A stretch of DNA of 40,507 nucleotides from Streptosporangiaceae bacterium (GCA_030039095.1 JASHQP010000154.1:1-40507); one strand, 5' to 3'; numbered from the stretch's first letter, positions 16,287 through 24,200 are shown. Made by a program: numbers and translations. Notes: generated from the sequence alone by a model not told the origin.

Positions 16287-17948
16287 ATGGCGGATGTAGC
16301 GGTCGAAATTGGGCAGATTCAAACCGGCGGAGAGCGGCGATGCAAGGGGTGGCGGCAAGAGAGCCTGCTGCGGATGCTCGAAAACACGCTACATAACGCC
16401 GAGCGACCACAAGACCTTATTGTCTACGCGGGCCGGGCCAAGGCCGCGAGAAATGTGTCATCGCTCGAGAAGACAGTTTCATTGCTGCAATCTCTCGAAG
16501 ACAACGAGACGCTCGTTATTCAGTCCGGCAAGCCGGTCGTCGTTCTCCGCACGAGCGCGGACGCGCCAATGGTGCTTATGGCCACGAGCAACCTGGTCGG
16601 CAAGTGGGCGACGAGCGATCATTTCGAGCAGCTGGAGCGTCGCGGGCTGATCATGTGGGGCGGGTACACCGCGGGCGACTGGCAGTACATCGGGTCCCAG
16701 GGCATCGTCCAGGGCACATACCAGACCTTCATGGAGGCGGCCCGCCGCCACTTCGGCGGCACCCTGGCCGGACGGCTCGTGGTCACGGCAGGCCTCGGAG
16801 GCATGGGCGGGGCACAGCCCCTGGCGGTCGTGATGGCGGGCGGTGCCGGTATCTGCGTCGAGGTCGACCCGGCCCGTATCGCGCGGCGGATCGACACCGG
16901 CTACCTGGAGCGCTCGACCGGCTCTCTCGACGAGGCGCTGGAGTGGGCCAAGACGGCGCAGGCGGAGGGGCTTCCGCTCTCGGTCGGCCTCCTCGGCAAC
17001 GCCGCGGAGCTTCTCCCCGAGATGGTCCGCCGGGGCGTCACGCCAGACATCGTGACCGATCAGACCTCGGCGCACGATCCCGTGCAGGGGTACGTACCGG
17101 TCGGCCTGGACGGCGAGAGCCTCGAGCGGATGAGAGCCGACGACCCGGGCGGGCTCGAGCGGCTGGCCCGGGCCAGCATGGTCGAGCACGTCCGGGCGAT
17201 GCTCGCGTGGCGCGACCAGGGCGCCGTCGTCTTCGAGTACGGGAACAACATCCGCGAGCAGGCGCGGCTCGGCGGCCTGGAGGGCACGCTGTCCATCCCC
17301 GGTTTCATGGCCGAATACATCCGGCCCCTGTTCTGCCGCGGTGTCGGCCCGTTCCGGTGGGTGGCAATCTCCGGCGACCCGGAAGACATCGCGTTCATCG
17401 ACGAGCTCGTGCTGACGTCCTTCCCGGACAGCCTGGCGAGCTCGTGGATCCCGCTGGCCCGCGAGCACGTCCGGTTCCAGGGCCTGCCGGCCCGGATCGC
17501 GTGGCTGGGTCACGGCGAACGGGCGAAGCTGGGGGTCATGGTCAACCGGGCCGTCGCCGACGGCAAGCTGCACGGCCCGGTCGCCTTCACCCGCGACCAC
17601 CTCGACAGCGGCGGGGTCTCGCAGCCGCTGCGTGAGACCGAGGACATGAGGGATGGCTCCGACGCCGTGTCGGACTGGCCGCTGCTGAATGCGCTGGTCA
17701 ACTCCGCTGCCGGGGCTGACCTGGTGGCGATTCACGGCGGCGGCGGCGGGTACGCCGGGTACTTCCAGAGCGCCGGCGTGACGGTCGTGGCTGACGGAAC
17801 GCCGGAGTCGGAGCGCAGGCTGGCGAACGTCCTCACCGCGGACACCGGCATCGGGGTCGTGCGCTACGCCGACGCCGGCTACGACGAGGCACTGGACGTA
17901 CTGAGCTCGGCCGAGGACATGAAGCCGGTCCAGGGACGGCGGGAGTGA
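16287..17948 (+). CDS. Urocanase paralogue 1, non-canonical active site
   Basis: The 553 residues align along the whole length with urocanase (HutU, about 555): GWRQESLLRMLEN at 21-33, YIGSQGIVQGTYQTF at 134-148, the NAD+-binding VTAGLGGMGGAQPLA at 166-180, TDQTSAHDP at 257-265, FCRGVGPFRW at 349-358, DGSDAVSDWPLLNALVN at 456-472. But the Cys of the G-L-P-A-R-I-C-W segment (Cys410 in the Pseudomonas putida enzyme) is Ala405, the HHGGGVGMGFS loop has become IHGGGGGYAGYFQ at 482-494, and NRETE is LRETE with the Arg kept. NAD+ use as electrophile to hydrate a conjugated ring is likely; true urocanate as substrate is doubtful. GTGA overlap couples it to the acyl-CoA dehydrogenase. Confidence 0.88.
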   Translation: MADVAVEIGQIQTGGERRCKGWRQESLLRMLENTLHNAERPQDLIVYAGRAKAARNVSSLEKTVSLLQSLEDNETLVIQSGKPVVVLRTSADAPMVLMATSNLVGKWATSDHFEQLERRGLIMWGGYTAGDWQYIGSQGIVQGTYQTFMEAARRHFGGTLAGRLVVTAGLGGMGGAQPLAVVMAGGAGICVEVDPARIARRIDTGYLERSTGSLDEALEWAKTAQAEGLPLSVGLLGNAAELLPEMVRRGVTPDIVTDQTSAHDPVQGYVPVGLDGESLERMRADDPGGLERLARASMVEHVRAMLAWRDQGAVVFEYGNNIREQARLGGLEGTLSIPGFMAEYIRPLFCRGVGPFRWVAISGDPEDIAFIDELVLTSFPDSLASSWIPLAREHVRFQGLPARIAWLGHGERAKLGVMVNRAVADGKLHGPVAFTRDHLDSGGVSQPLRETEDMRDGSDAVSDWPLLNALVNSAAGADLVAIHGGGGGYAGYFQSAGVTVVADGTPESERRLANVLTADTGIGVVRYADAGYDEALDVLSSAEDMKPVQGRRE

Positions 17949-19099
17949 TCGGGCTCAGCGAGCAGCAGCGGGAGTTCCGGGAGGTCATCCGGGCCTTCGC
18001 GCGGCGCGAGGTGATGCCGGGCGCGTCCGCGCGCGACGAGAGCGCGCAGGATCCGGCGGGCATCCTGAAACGGCTCGCCGAACTCGGCGCGACCGGGATC
18101 ACCGTCCCGGCTGAATACGGCGGCCTCGGTCTCGACGCCACGACCCTGGTCGTGACCATCGAGGAACTCGGGTACGCGGATGCGTCGGTCGGCTCCGCGC
18201 TGGGCGGCCACTACCTCGGCATGGAGGGACTGCTGCTCTTCGGCGACGACGCGGCCAGGGCCAGGTACCTCCCCGGCCTGGCCAGCGGCGAGATCCGCGC
18301 CTCGTTCGCGCTCACCGAGCCGGACGCAGGCTCGGACATCGCGAGCATGCGGAGCAGCGCGGTCCGCGACGGCAAGGGCTGGCGCCTCAACGGCACGAAG
18401 ATCTTCATCAGCAGCGCCAGGGAGTCGGACGTCATGCTGGTGTTCGCGAAGACCGATCGCGACGCCGGCTTCCGCGGGATCAGCGCCTTCGTCGTGCCGT
18501 CCCGCTCGGACGGCATCGAGTACTCGACGCCGCTGGCCAAGCTGGGCTGCCGGGGCGAGCAGGCCTACGAGGTCTCGCTGCACGACGTGCTGGTCCCCGC
18601 GGATGCCCTCCTGGGCGAGGAGAACGCCGGGGGCCGCCTGGCGATGCAGGTCGTCAGCTCCTCGCGGATCGACGTCGCGGCGCTCGCGAACGGCGTGGCG
18701 ATGCGCGCCCTGGACCTTGCGCTCGGCTATTCGTCGGCCCGCGTGCAATTCGGCAGGAGCATCCGGGATTTCCAGGCCATTCAGCTATCGCTGGGCCAAA
18801 TGGACGTGCTCGTGGAAACCGCGCGCCTGGCAGCGTACGAGGCGGCCGGGGCCAAGGACGCCGGGAAAGACATCCGGCGGGCGTCCGCCATCGCCAAGTA
18901 CATCGCCAGCGAGAATTGCTTCGCTGTCGTGGACAAGTCGATGCAGATCCATGGCGGCTATGGGTACATGAAAGAGGCGGAAATCGAGCGCCTTTACCGC
19001 GACTGCCGCCTGTTCCGTATTTACGAAGGCACCTCGGACATACAGTTGCTCACGCTCGCCAAATTGCTTCCGGCGGGCCCCGCCAACAAGGAGCAGTAG
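17945..19099 (+). CDS. Acyl-CoA dehydrogenase
   Basis: 384 residues with the typical three-domain ACAD layout. FALTEPDAGSD at 121-131 and KIFISSA at 152-158 are the FAD/substrate strands, RVQFGRSIRDFQAIQ at 266-280 is the C-terminal FAD-binding helix, IHGGYGY at 335-341, and the base Glu361 lies in FRIYEGTSDIQ as in short/medium-chain enzymes. It introduces an alpha,beta double bond into a saturated acyl-CoA and passes electrons to ETF. The GTG overlaps the urocanase stop by four bases, an unusual partnership: the natural reading is that it makes the acrylate side chain on which a urocanase acts. No ETF genes are in the window. Confidence 0.92.
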   Translation: MIGLSEQQREFREVIRAFARREVMPGASARDESAQDPAGILKRLAELGATGITVPAEYGGLGLDATTLVVTIEELGYADASVGSALGGHYLGMEGLLLFGDDAARARYLPGLASGEIRASFALTEPDAGSDIASMRSSAVRDGKGWRLNGTKIFISSARESDVMLVFAKTDRDAGFRGISAFVVPSRSDGIEYSTPLAKLGCRGEQAYEVSLHDVLVPADALLGEENAGGRLAMQVVSSSRIDVAALANGVAMRALDLALGYSSARVQFGRSIRDFQAIQLSLGQMDVLVETARLAAYEAAGAKDAGKDIRRASAIAKYIASENCFAVVDKSMQIHGGYGYMKEAEIERLYRDCRLFRIYEGTSDIQLLTLAKLLPAGPANKEQ

Positions 19100-19114
19100 A
19101 ACGGCCCGGCAATA

Positions 19115-19702
19115 TCAGCCTGCCTTCCTTTTATTCGCGTCCGGCGCCTCGCCGGCAGCCGCGATCACGGCCTTCAGCCCGCGGGCCTCGACCTCCTGCC
19201 AGAAGTCCAGGCAGGTCCGCTCCACCCGCACCCCGAGCAGCAGCGGTGCCAGCCGGTTGGTCAGGTCATCGATGCCGGCGTACCGCTCCAGCATCGCCTG
19301 CAGTTCGCCGAGCCGGGCCTCGTGGAAGCGTGCCTGCTCGGCGGCGAGCTTCTCGACCGTCCCTTCGCCGGCGAGTTCGCTGAAGAACAGCTTGAGCTCA
19401 CCCTCGTCGCGGACCTGCCAGATCCGGGCGTCCGAATCGTTGAGCCACTCCCGGAGCACCTCGAGACCGCGGGGTGTGAGCGAGTACGTGCGCTTGCGCC
19501 GGCCGTGATCGTCGCTCGTCGTGGTCAGCAGGCCCGCCTCGACCAGCCGCATGGGCTCGTCATAGAGCTGAGTGTGCGGGAACGGCCAGAAGTAACCGAC
19601 CGAGCGGCCGACCGCTCTTTTCAGGTCGTAAGAGGCGCTCGGGCCACGCAGTGCGATAAGCCCCAGAACCAGGTAGGAGGTACTTGACAGTCTCCTTGAC
19701 AC
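19115..19702 (-). CDS. PadR-family transcriptional regulator
   Basis: 195 residues. The N-terminal winged helix (about 1-80) reads SYLVLGLIALRGPSASYDLK, FWPFPHTQLYDEPMRLVEAG and DDHGRRKRTYSLTPRGLEVL, the usual PadR pattern. The C-terminal part (about 95-185) is a predicted coiled-coil dimerisation region of the Vir/PadR-s2 type (EQARFHEARLGELQAMLERY). PadR proteins repress genes for handling phenolic and other aromatic acids. It ends 16 bases from the convergent acyl-CoA dehydrogenase and is divergent from the NCS1 permease operon. GTG start at 19702; a TATGGT box at 19720-19715 on this strand would give an almost leaderless mRNA. Confidence 0.88.
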   Translation of the reverse strand: MSRRLSSTSYLVLGLIALRGPSASYDLKRAVGRSVGYFWPFPHTQLYDEPMRLVEAGLLTTTSDDHGRRKRTYSLTPRGLEVLREWLNDSDARIWQVRDEGELKLFFSELAGEGTVEKLAAEQARFHEARLGELQAMLERYAGIDDLTNRLAPLLLGVRVERTCLDFWQEVEARGLKAVIAAAGEAPDANKRKAG

Positions 19703-19724
19703 GATTCGGAGCGTACCATAAGCT
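19696..19724 (+). promoter_or_regulatory. Probable sigma-70-type promoter of the NCS1 permease operon
   Basis: A perfect TTGACA at 19696-19701 and TAAGCT at 19719-19724 are spaced by 17 bases. The -35 lies inside the first codons of the divergent PadR gene and the start of transcription would be near 19731, inside the palindrome at 19722-19740. A leader of about 140 bases would precede the permease start. Confidence 0.5.
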
Positions 19725-19740
19725 TCGCATCATTCGAAAC
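19722..19740. promoter_or_regulatory. Inverted repeat, probable PadR operator
   Basis: GCTTCG, seven bases, CGAAAC: five of six arm positions pair. It overlaps the -10 and start of the forward promoter and lies upstream of the TATGGT box of PadR itself, so one bound dimer could repress both directions. The size suits a PadR dimer site; binding is inferred. Confidence 0.45.
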
Positions 19741-19872
19741 GAACTATCACAGAGGCGCGGATAAGCAACGTCCCCCTTGCGGTGAGGGACCGGCCGGCAC
19801 TCGTGACAGGTTCGGCGGCGGTTCAGGCTCTGGTTTGTTCGTGTCGCAGACTGGCACGGCAGCGTAGGGGGA

Positions 19873-21306
19873 GTGATTCTTTTGGCCGCAGGCACCGCGG
19901 TGCGTCGGGCACTCCAGCACGAGTCGAAGAGCGTCGAGCACGTCGGCGACGCCGAGCGGCACGGAAGGGCCTGGCACCTGTTCACGGTCTGGTTCACGCC
20001 GAACATGAACATCGTCGCGCTGATCACCGGGGCCATCGCCGTCGAGCTGGGCCTGAGCCTCACCTGGGCGCTGATCACGATCATCCTCGGGAACGGCGTG
20101 GGTGCCCTGTTCATGGCCTCTCACTCGGCGCAGGGCCCGAGGATGGGCCTGCCGCAGATGATCCAGAGCCGGGCGCAGTTCGGCCTGCTCGGCAACATCC
20201 TGCCGTGCCTGGCGACGATCTTCTCCGGGGTGGCCTTCACCGCGCTCGGGTTCGTGCTGGCGGCGCAGACCCTGAACCTGACCATTCACACGTCGATCAA
20301 CATCGGGATCATCATCTGCGGGGTAGTCTGCTTCATCCTGATCTTCATCGGGTACGACCTGATCCACCGCTACCAGCGCTACCTGTCGTGGATCATCGCC
20401 GCCCTGTACATCTTGTGGACCGTCCAGCTGGCGACCACCCACCAGACTCAGGCCAACCACCCGGCGGTGACGGTCGCCAACATCGTCCTGGCCATCTCGA
20501 TCTTCGCCAGCTGGCAGATCAGCTGGGCCCCGTACGTGTCTGACTACTCCCGCTACCTTCCTCGCGACACCTCGATGAAGAGCGTGTTCTGGTACACGTT
20601 CGCCGGCTCGTTCTTCTCCAGCGTCTGGGGCATGGCGCTCGGGGCATGGGCGGCGTGGCTGTCGCTCGACAAGTTCTCCTCCGACAGCCTCGGCTACATG
20701 ATCGGCCTCAGCGCGGCGGGGGCTCTGTGGATCCTCGCGCTGATCAACTTCCTCAGCCAGATAGCCCCGACGGTGCTGGAGTCGTACACGCCGTTCCTGA
20801 CGGTCGTGACCATCTTCGAGCCGTTCACCAAGCTGTCGAAGCTGTCGGGCGCCGTGGGCCGGGTGATCCTGACTCTCACCGTGGTGGCGATCGGCGTCGT
20901 TCTGGGGATCATCACCAACGCCACGGGCATCGTCAACTCGGCGCAGAACTATCTCGACGTCATGCTGTACTCGCTGGCGCCGTGGACGGCCATCAACCTC
21001 GTCGACTATTACCTGATTCACCGCGGCAACTACTCGGTGCCGGATCTCTTCGACCGCAAGGGGATCTACAAGGTTGTCAACTGGCGCGGCGTGATCATCT
21101 ACCTGTTCTCCGTGGGGATCGAGTTCCTGTTCATGAACTCCGCGGTGTTCGTGGGCCCGGTTTCGCATGCGCTCGGCGGTGCTGACATCGCGTGGATCGT
21201 GGCCCTGATCGTCGCCGGCGGCCTGTGGTACCTCACCCGGCCCCGCGCGCAGTCCGCGCACGCCGAGCCCGCGGCCAGCGCCGCGGGTGCCGGATCGGTC
21301 TCCTGA
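19873..21306 (+). CDS. NCS1-family permease (cytosine/hydantoin/purine type)
   Basis: 477 residues, strongly hydrophobic with about twelve membrane helices. The N-terminus (WHLFTVWFTPNMNI) and helix 1 fit NCS1 transporters (CodB, Mhp1, allantoin and purine permeases). SRAQFGLLGN (the S-R-x-Q/x-F-G motif), APYVSDYSRYLP at about 216-227 and NLVDYYLIHRGNY near 376 are the hallmark segments. NCS1 proteins carry N-heterocycles (cytosine, hydantoins, allantoin) with H+ or Na+. A strong GGGGG lies just before the GTG; a TTG at 19882 has better spacing and may be the true start. First gene of a three-gene operon with ligase and thioesterase, so it should import the heterocycle they process. Confidence 0.9.
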   Translation: MILLAAGTAVRRALQHESKSVEHVGDAERHGRAWHLFTVWFTPNMNIVALITGAIAVELGLSLTWALITIILGNGVGALFMASHSAQGPRMGLPQMIQSRAQFGLLGNILPCLATIFSGVAFTALGFVLAAQTLNLTIHTSINIGIIICGVVCFILIFIGYDLIHRYQRYLSWIIAALYILWTVQLATTHQTQANHPAVTVANIVLAISIFASWQISWAPYVSDYSRYLPRDTSMKSVFWYTFAGSFFSSVWGMALGAWAAWLSLDKFSSDSLGYMIGLSAAGALWILALINFLSQIAPTVLESYTPFLTVVTIFEPFTKLSKLSGAVGRVILTLTVVAIGVVLGIITNATGIVNSAQNYLDVMLYSLAPWTAINLVDYYLIHRGNYSVPDLFDRKGIYKVVNWRGVIIYLFSVGIEFLFMNSAVFVGPVSHALGGADIAWIVALIVAGGLWYLTRPRAQSAHAEPAASAAGAGSVS

Positions 21307-22900
21307 CCGGGCGTTCGTGGCGCTGACCGGTCTCCCGAGCGCCGTGGCGGTGCTGCGGAGCAGAGCGGAGACGGCCCCGGAGCGCCCGTTCCTGGTGCTC
21401 GGTGGGACCGAGCACACATACGCAGAGGTCTGGTCGGGCACCCAGGTGGTGGCCGAAGGGCTGGCGGCCAGCGGGCTGGCACCAGGCGACCGGCTGGCGA
21501 TCGTCGCCGACAACTCGCTCGAGACGGTGCTCACCTGGCTCGGCGCCGGCTTGCTGTCGCTCGTGGATGTCCCGGTGAACGCGCACGCCCGCGGGGAGCA
21601 CCTCGCCTACATGCTGCGCGACGCCCAGCCCGCTGGCGTCGTGGCCGGCGCCGGGTACGCCGCGGCCGTGGGACCGGTTCTGGGTGACCTTCCCGGGGTG
21701 CGGCTGGCCGCCGTCATCGGAGACCAGCAGGCCGAGGGGTTCACGGCGTTCGCCGACGTGCCGGTCCCGGTGCAGAGCCACCGGTCCCCGCCGGGTGCCG
21801 GGACGCTTGCCACGATCATGTACACGTCGGGCACGACCGGGCCGTCCAAGGGGGTCATGCAGCCCCACGGCTACTACCCGTGGTACGGCGCACGGATCGC
21901 CGAACTGCTCGAGATGGGCCCTGCGGAGCGGCTGTACTGCGCTCAGCCGCTGTACCACATCGACGGGCGGGCGGCCGTGATGGGCGCGCTCATGTCCGGC
22001 GGCTCGGTCGCGCTCGCGCCGCGCTTTTCTGCCACCCGGTTCTGGTCCCAGATACGGGCGGCCAACGCGACGAGGTTCTTCTACGTCGGGTCGATGCTGT
22101 GGATGCTGCACAAACAGCCGCCCTCCCCGGACGACGCCGGCCAGCCGGCCGAGATCGCCCTCGGCTCCTCGACCCCCGTGGAGATCCACGAAGCCTTCGA
22201 GCAGCGCTTCGGCGTAAAGCTCCTGGACACCTTCGGCATGACCGAGGGCGCCCTGCTGACCGGCGTGCGGGCACCGGACCGGCGCCCCGGCACGATGGGC
22301 AGGCCGCTGGCGGGCATAGAGATCTCCGTGCGCGACGAACTCGACAACGAAGCCGGAACGGGCCGCACCGGCGAGATCGCCTTCCGGGTGGCCGACGCCG
22401 ACGTGGTCCCTCTCGGGTACTGGAACAAGCCCGGGGAAACCGTCGAGGCGTGGCGCAATCTCTGGTTCCACACCGGAGACCTGGCGCGCCAGGAACCAGA
22501 CGGGCACCTGGTCTACGTCGGCCGCAAGAAGGACGTGATACGCCGGCGCGGCGAGAACGTCTCGGCCTGGGAGCTGGAACAGGCGCTGCTCCGGCTGGAC
22601 GCGGTCGCGGACGTGGCCGCCTTCGGGGTGCCGTCCGATGTGGGCGAGGAGGACGTGGCCGTCGTGGTCGTCGTGCACCCTGGCTACGCGATCGATCCCG
22701 CCGCGCTGCGCGACCAGCTCTCCCGGAACGTCCCGGCGTTCATGCTGCCGCGTTTCATCGAGCTCGTGGAGTCGCTTCCGAGGACGGCGTCGCATCGGGT
22801 CGAGAAGGGGAAGATCCGCGCCCGGGGCATCGCGCCGGCGGCCTGGGATGCGATGCGCGACGGTCCGCCCGGCGAAGAACGTGGAGTGAACGCCAGATGA
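21287..22900 (+). CDS. AMP-binding acyl-CoA synthetase (class I)
   Basis: 537 residues of the ANL superfamily. P-loop YTSGTTGPSKGVMQ at 179-192, GSSTPVEI, FGMTEG at 316-321 (adenine/aryl pocket), HTGDLARQ and GRKKDVIRRRGENVSAWELE in the hinge region, then the C-terminal domain with LPRTASHRVEKGKIR bearing the adenylation lysine. It activates a carboxylic acid to acyl-AMP and then acyl-CoA. Closest in look to crotonobetaine/carnitine or aryl-acid CoA ligases. GTG at 21287 overlaps the permease end by 20 bases; GTG at 21317 is an alternative. Its stop overlaps the thioesterase ATG. With the dehydrogenase of the preceding operon it makes a CoA-dependent desaturation route. Confidence 0.88.
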   Translation: MPDRSPDRAFVALTGLPSAVAVLRSRAETAPERPFLVLGGTEHTYAEVWSGTQVVAEGLAASGLAPGDRLAIVADNSLETVLTWLGAGLLSLVDVPVNAHARGEHLAYMLRDAQPAGVVAGAGYAAAVGPVLGDLPGVRLAAVIGDQQAEGFTAFADVPVPVQSHRSPPGAGTLATIMYTSGTTGPSKGVMQPHGYYPWYGARIAELLEMGPAERLYCAQPLYHIDGRAAVMGALMSGGSVALAPRFSATRFWSQIRAANATRFFYVGSMLWMLHKQPPSPDDAGQPAEIALGSSTPVEIHEAFEQRFGVKLLDTFGMTEGALLTGVRAPDRRPGTMGRPLAGIEISVRDELDNEAGTGRTGEIAFRVADADVVPLGYWNKPGETVEAWRNLWFHTGDLARQEPDGHLVYVGRKKDVIRRRGENVSAWELEQALLRLDAVADVAAFGVPSDVGEEDVAVVVVVHPGYAIDPAALRDQLSRNVPAFMLPRFIELVESLPRTASHRVEKGKIRARGIAPAAWDAMRDGPPGEERGVNAR

Positions 22901-23298
22901 GCCTTCGGTCGGTCACCTGCGTGCGGCGCGTTGCCTGGGGCGATGTCGATGCCACGGGGGCGTGGCGGTTCACGGCCCCGTTCGACTACGCCGAGGAAGC
23001 GGAGACTCAGCTCATGCGCGACCTCGGCGTCCTGCACGAGACCGCGCTGCACCTGCCCCGGATCTACGCCGACGCGACCTTCAAGAGCCCGGCCCGCTTC
23101 GACGACGAGGTGGGTGTGACGCTGGAGGTCGCCGAGCTCGGGAGAAGCAGCATCCACTTCGTGTTCTCCATCACCAACGGCGGCCGGCTGGCGGCCGAGG
23201 GGAAGCTGGGCGTCGTGTTCGTCGGCGCGTCGGGCCGCGCCGAGGAGCTTCCCCCGTTCCTGCGGGCCGCGCTGGAGACCGGGAATCCCGCGGCCTAG
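22897..23298 (+). CDS. Hotdog-fold acyl-CoA thioesterase (4HBT type)
   Basis: 133 residues. The start RRVAWGDVDATGAWRFTAPF with a following DYAEEAETQLMRDLG is the 4-hydroxybenzoyl-CoA thioesterase motif (W-x-D-x-D-x-x-G then F-x-Y-x-E); later FKSPARFDDEVGVTLEV and SIHFVFSITNGGRLAAEG complete the hotdog. It hydrolyses an acyl- or aryl-CoA to the free acid. ATG overlaps the ligase stop by four bases. In this operon it can release the unsaturated acid made by ligase and dehydrogenase; proofreading of mischarged CoA is another possibility. Position of the acidic residue (Asp of GDVD) is kept. Confidence 0.82.
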   Translation: MSLRSVTCVRRVAWGDVDATGAWRFTAPFDYAEEAETQLMRDLGVLHETALHLPRIYADATFKSPARFDDEVGVTLEVAELGRSSIHFVFSITNGGRLAAEGKLGVVFVGASGRAEELPPFLRAALETGNPAA

Positions 23299-23320
23299 CG
23301 GGCCCGCCGTGCCCCGGACA

Positions 23321-24097
23321 TCAGGCCTGCCGCAGCAGCGCCCTGGCGATGCTCCCGGCGTGCTCTTGCACCGCCGCCGCTATATCAGGGACGCGCGCCG
23401 GCGGGAACTGCTCCTCCGGGCCGGCCACGCTCAGCCCGGCCCACAGCCGGCCGTCGGGGAGCAGCACGGGGGCGGCGATGGCCGCTACACCGGGGTCGAC
23501 CTCGCCGCGGGTGATCATGTAGCCGTCGGCCCGGGCCTCCGCGAGCGAAGCGGCGATCGCATCCGTGGTCAGGACCTGGCCGGAGGCCATCGTCCACGAG
23601 TCCTGCCGGGCCAGCAGCCGCCGCAGCACGCCTTCGGGTGCCCAGGGAAGCAGGATCCGCCCCGAGGCGCCGCCGAAGAGGGGAACGTGCCGGCCCGGGG
23701 CGAACGAGAGCCGGATCGGCCGCCGGCTCTCGACCGCGTAGACGCACACCGCGGACGACCCGGCCCGCATGGTCAGCAGCGAGGTCAGCTCGAGGGCCCG
23801 CGTGAGCGAGCCCATGGCCGGGGCGGCGACGGGCACCACGTCCGCCTCGACCCGCTGCTCGACCGCGCTGCCCAGGTCGAGCAGCTGAAGGCCGAGCTGC
23901 ACGTGGCCCGGTGTGTTCCGGTCGACCAGCCCCGCGCTCTCCAGCGTCTGCAGGAGCCGGTACAGGTTCGACTGGGGAAGCCCGAGCGCCTCGGCCAGTT
24001 CCGCAACGGGAACGGGCCGGCCACGTGCGCGCAGCAGCAGCAGCAGGTTGAGAGCGCGCACCAGAACCTGGGCACCCGGCACTTCAAGAACGGACAC
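23321..24097 (-). CDS. IclR-family transcriptional regulator
   Basis: 258 residues. Winged HTH at about 10-65: VRALNLLLLLRARGRPVPVA, ELAEALGLPQSNLYRLLQTLE and the wing VDRNTPGHVQLG. The effector-binding domain follows with VPLFGGASGRILLPW at about 137-151, YMITRGEVDPGVAAIAAPVL and LSVAGPEEQF, typical IclR ligand-pocket segments. GTG start at 24097 with GGGGAGG about twelve bases upstream. It lies between the ligase/thioesterase operon (convergent, 22-base gap) and the amidohydrolase operon (divergent, 156 bases), and probably controls the latter through the palindrome at 24127. Confidence 0.88.
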   Translation of the reverse strand: MSVLEVPGAQVLVRALNLLLLLRARGRPVPVAELAEALGLPQSNLYRLLQTLESAGLVDRNTPGHVQLGLQLLDLGSAVEQRVEADVVPVAAPAMGSLTRALELTSLLTMRAGSSAVCVYAVESRRPIRLSFAPGRHVPLFGGASGRILLPWAPEGVLRRLLARQDSWTMASGQVLTTDAIAASLAEARADGYMITRGEVDPGVAAIAAPVLLPDGRLWAGLSVAGPEEQFPPARVPDIAAAVQEHAGSIARALLRQA

Positions 24098-24126
24098 CGT
24101 CAGAAGGCACCTCCCCGGTCACTGGC

Positions 24127-24141
24127 TCCCATTATATGGGA
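24127..24141. promoter_or_regulatory. Perfect 15-base palindrome, probable IclR operator
   Basis: TCCCAT-TAT-ATGGGA is a perfect inverted repeat of six bases with a three-base centre, the size usual for IclR-family sites. On the minus strand it contains TATAAT at 24136-24131, a perfect -10 that would serve the IclR gene, so binding would give autorepression. It lies about 50-60 bases upstream of the forward -10 at 24195, where binding could also activate or repress. Confidence 0.65.
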
Positions 24142-24191
24142 ATGCTATTGTAGCCGGGATTCTAGTGGTCTCCTGAGATTGCGACATGATC

Positions 24192-24200
24192 TGGTAATAT
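24192..24200 (+). promoter_or_regulatory. Extended -10 promoter of the amidohydrolase operon
   Basis: TGGTAATAT is an extended -10 (TGn followed by TAATAT at 24195-24200). No good -35 is seen at the matching distance, which is common with extended -10 promoters or activator-dependent ones. The leader would be about 47-50 bases and ends with GGGAG at 24248-24252. Confidence 0.45.

Noticed and set aside
16479..17735. A 418-residue minus-strand frame opposite the first urocanase paralogue
   Set aside because: Low-complexity composition typical of antisense frames in high-GC DNA; the plus-strand urocanase motifs are continuous.
19747..21534. A 595-residue minus-strand open frame opposite the NCS1 permease
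   Set aside because: The translation is rich in Arg, Asp, Gly, Pro and His without fold-like pattern and lies exactly opposite a clear membrane transporter; it is a high-GC shadow frame.
23298..23307. GCGGGCCCGC palindrome after the thioesterase gene as a terminator
   Set aside because: It has no loop and no T-run; such GC palindromes are frequent by chance in this composition.
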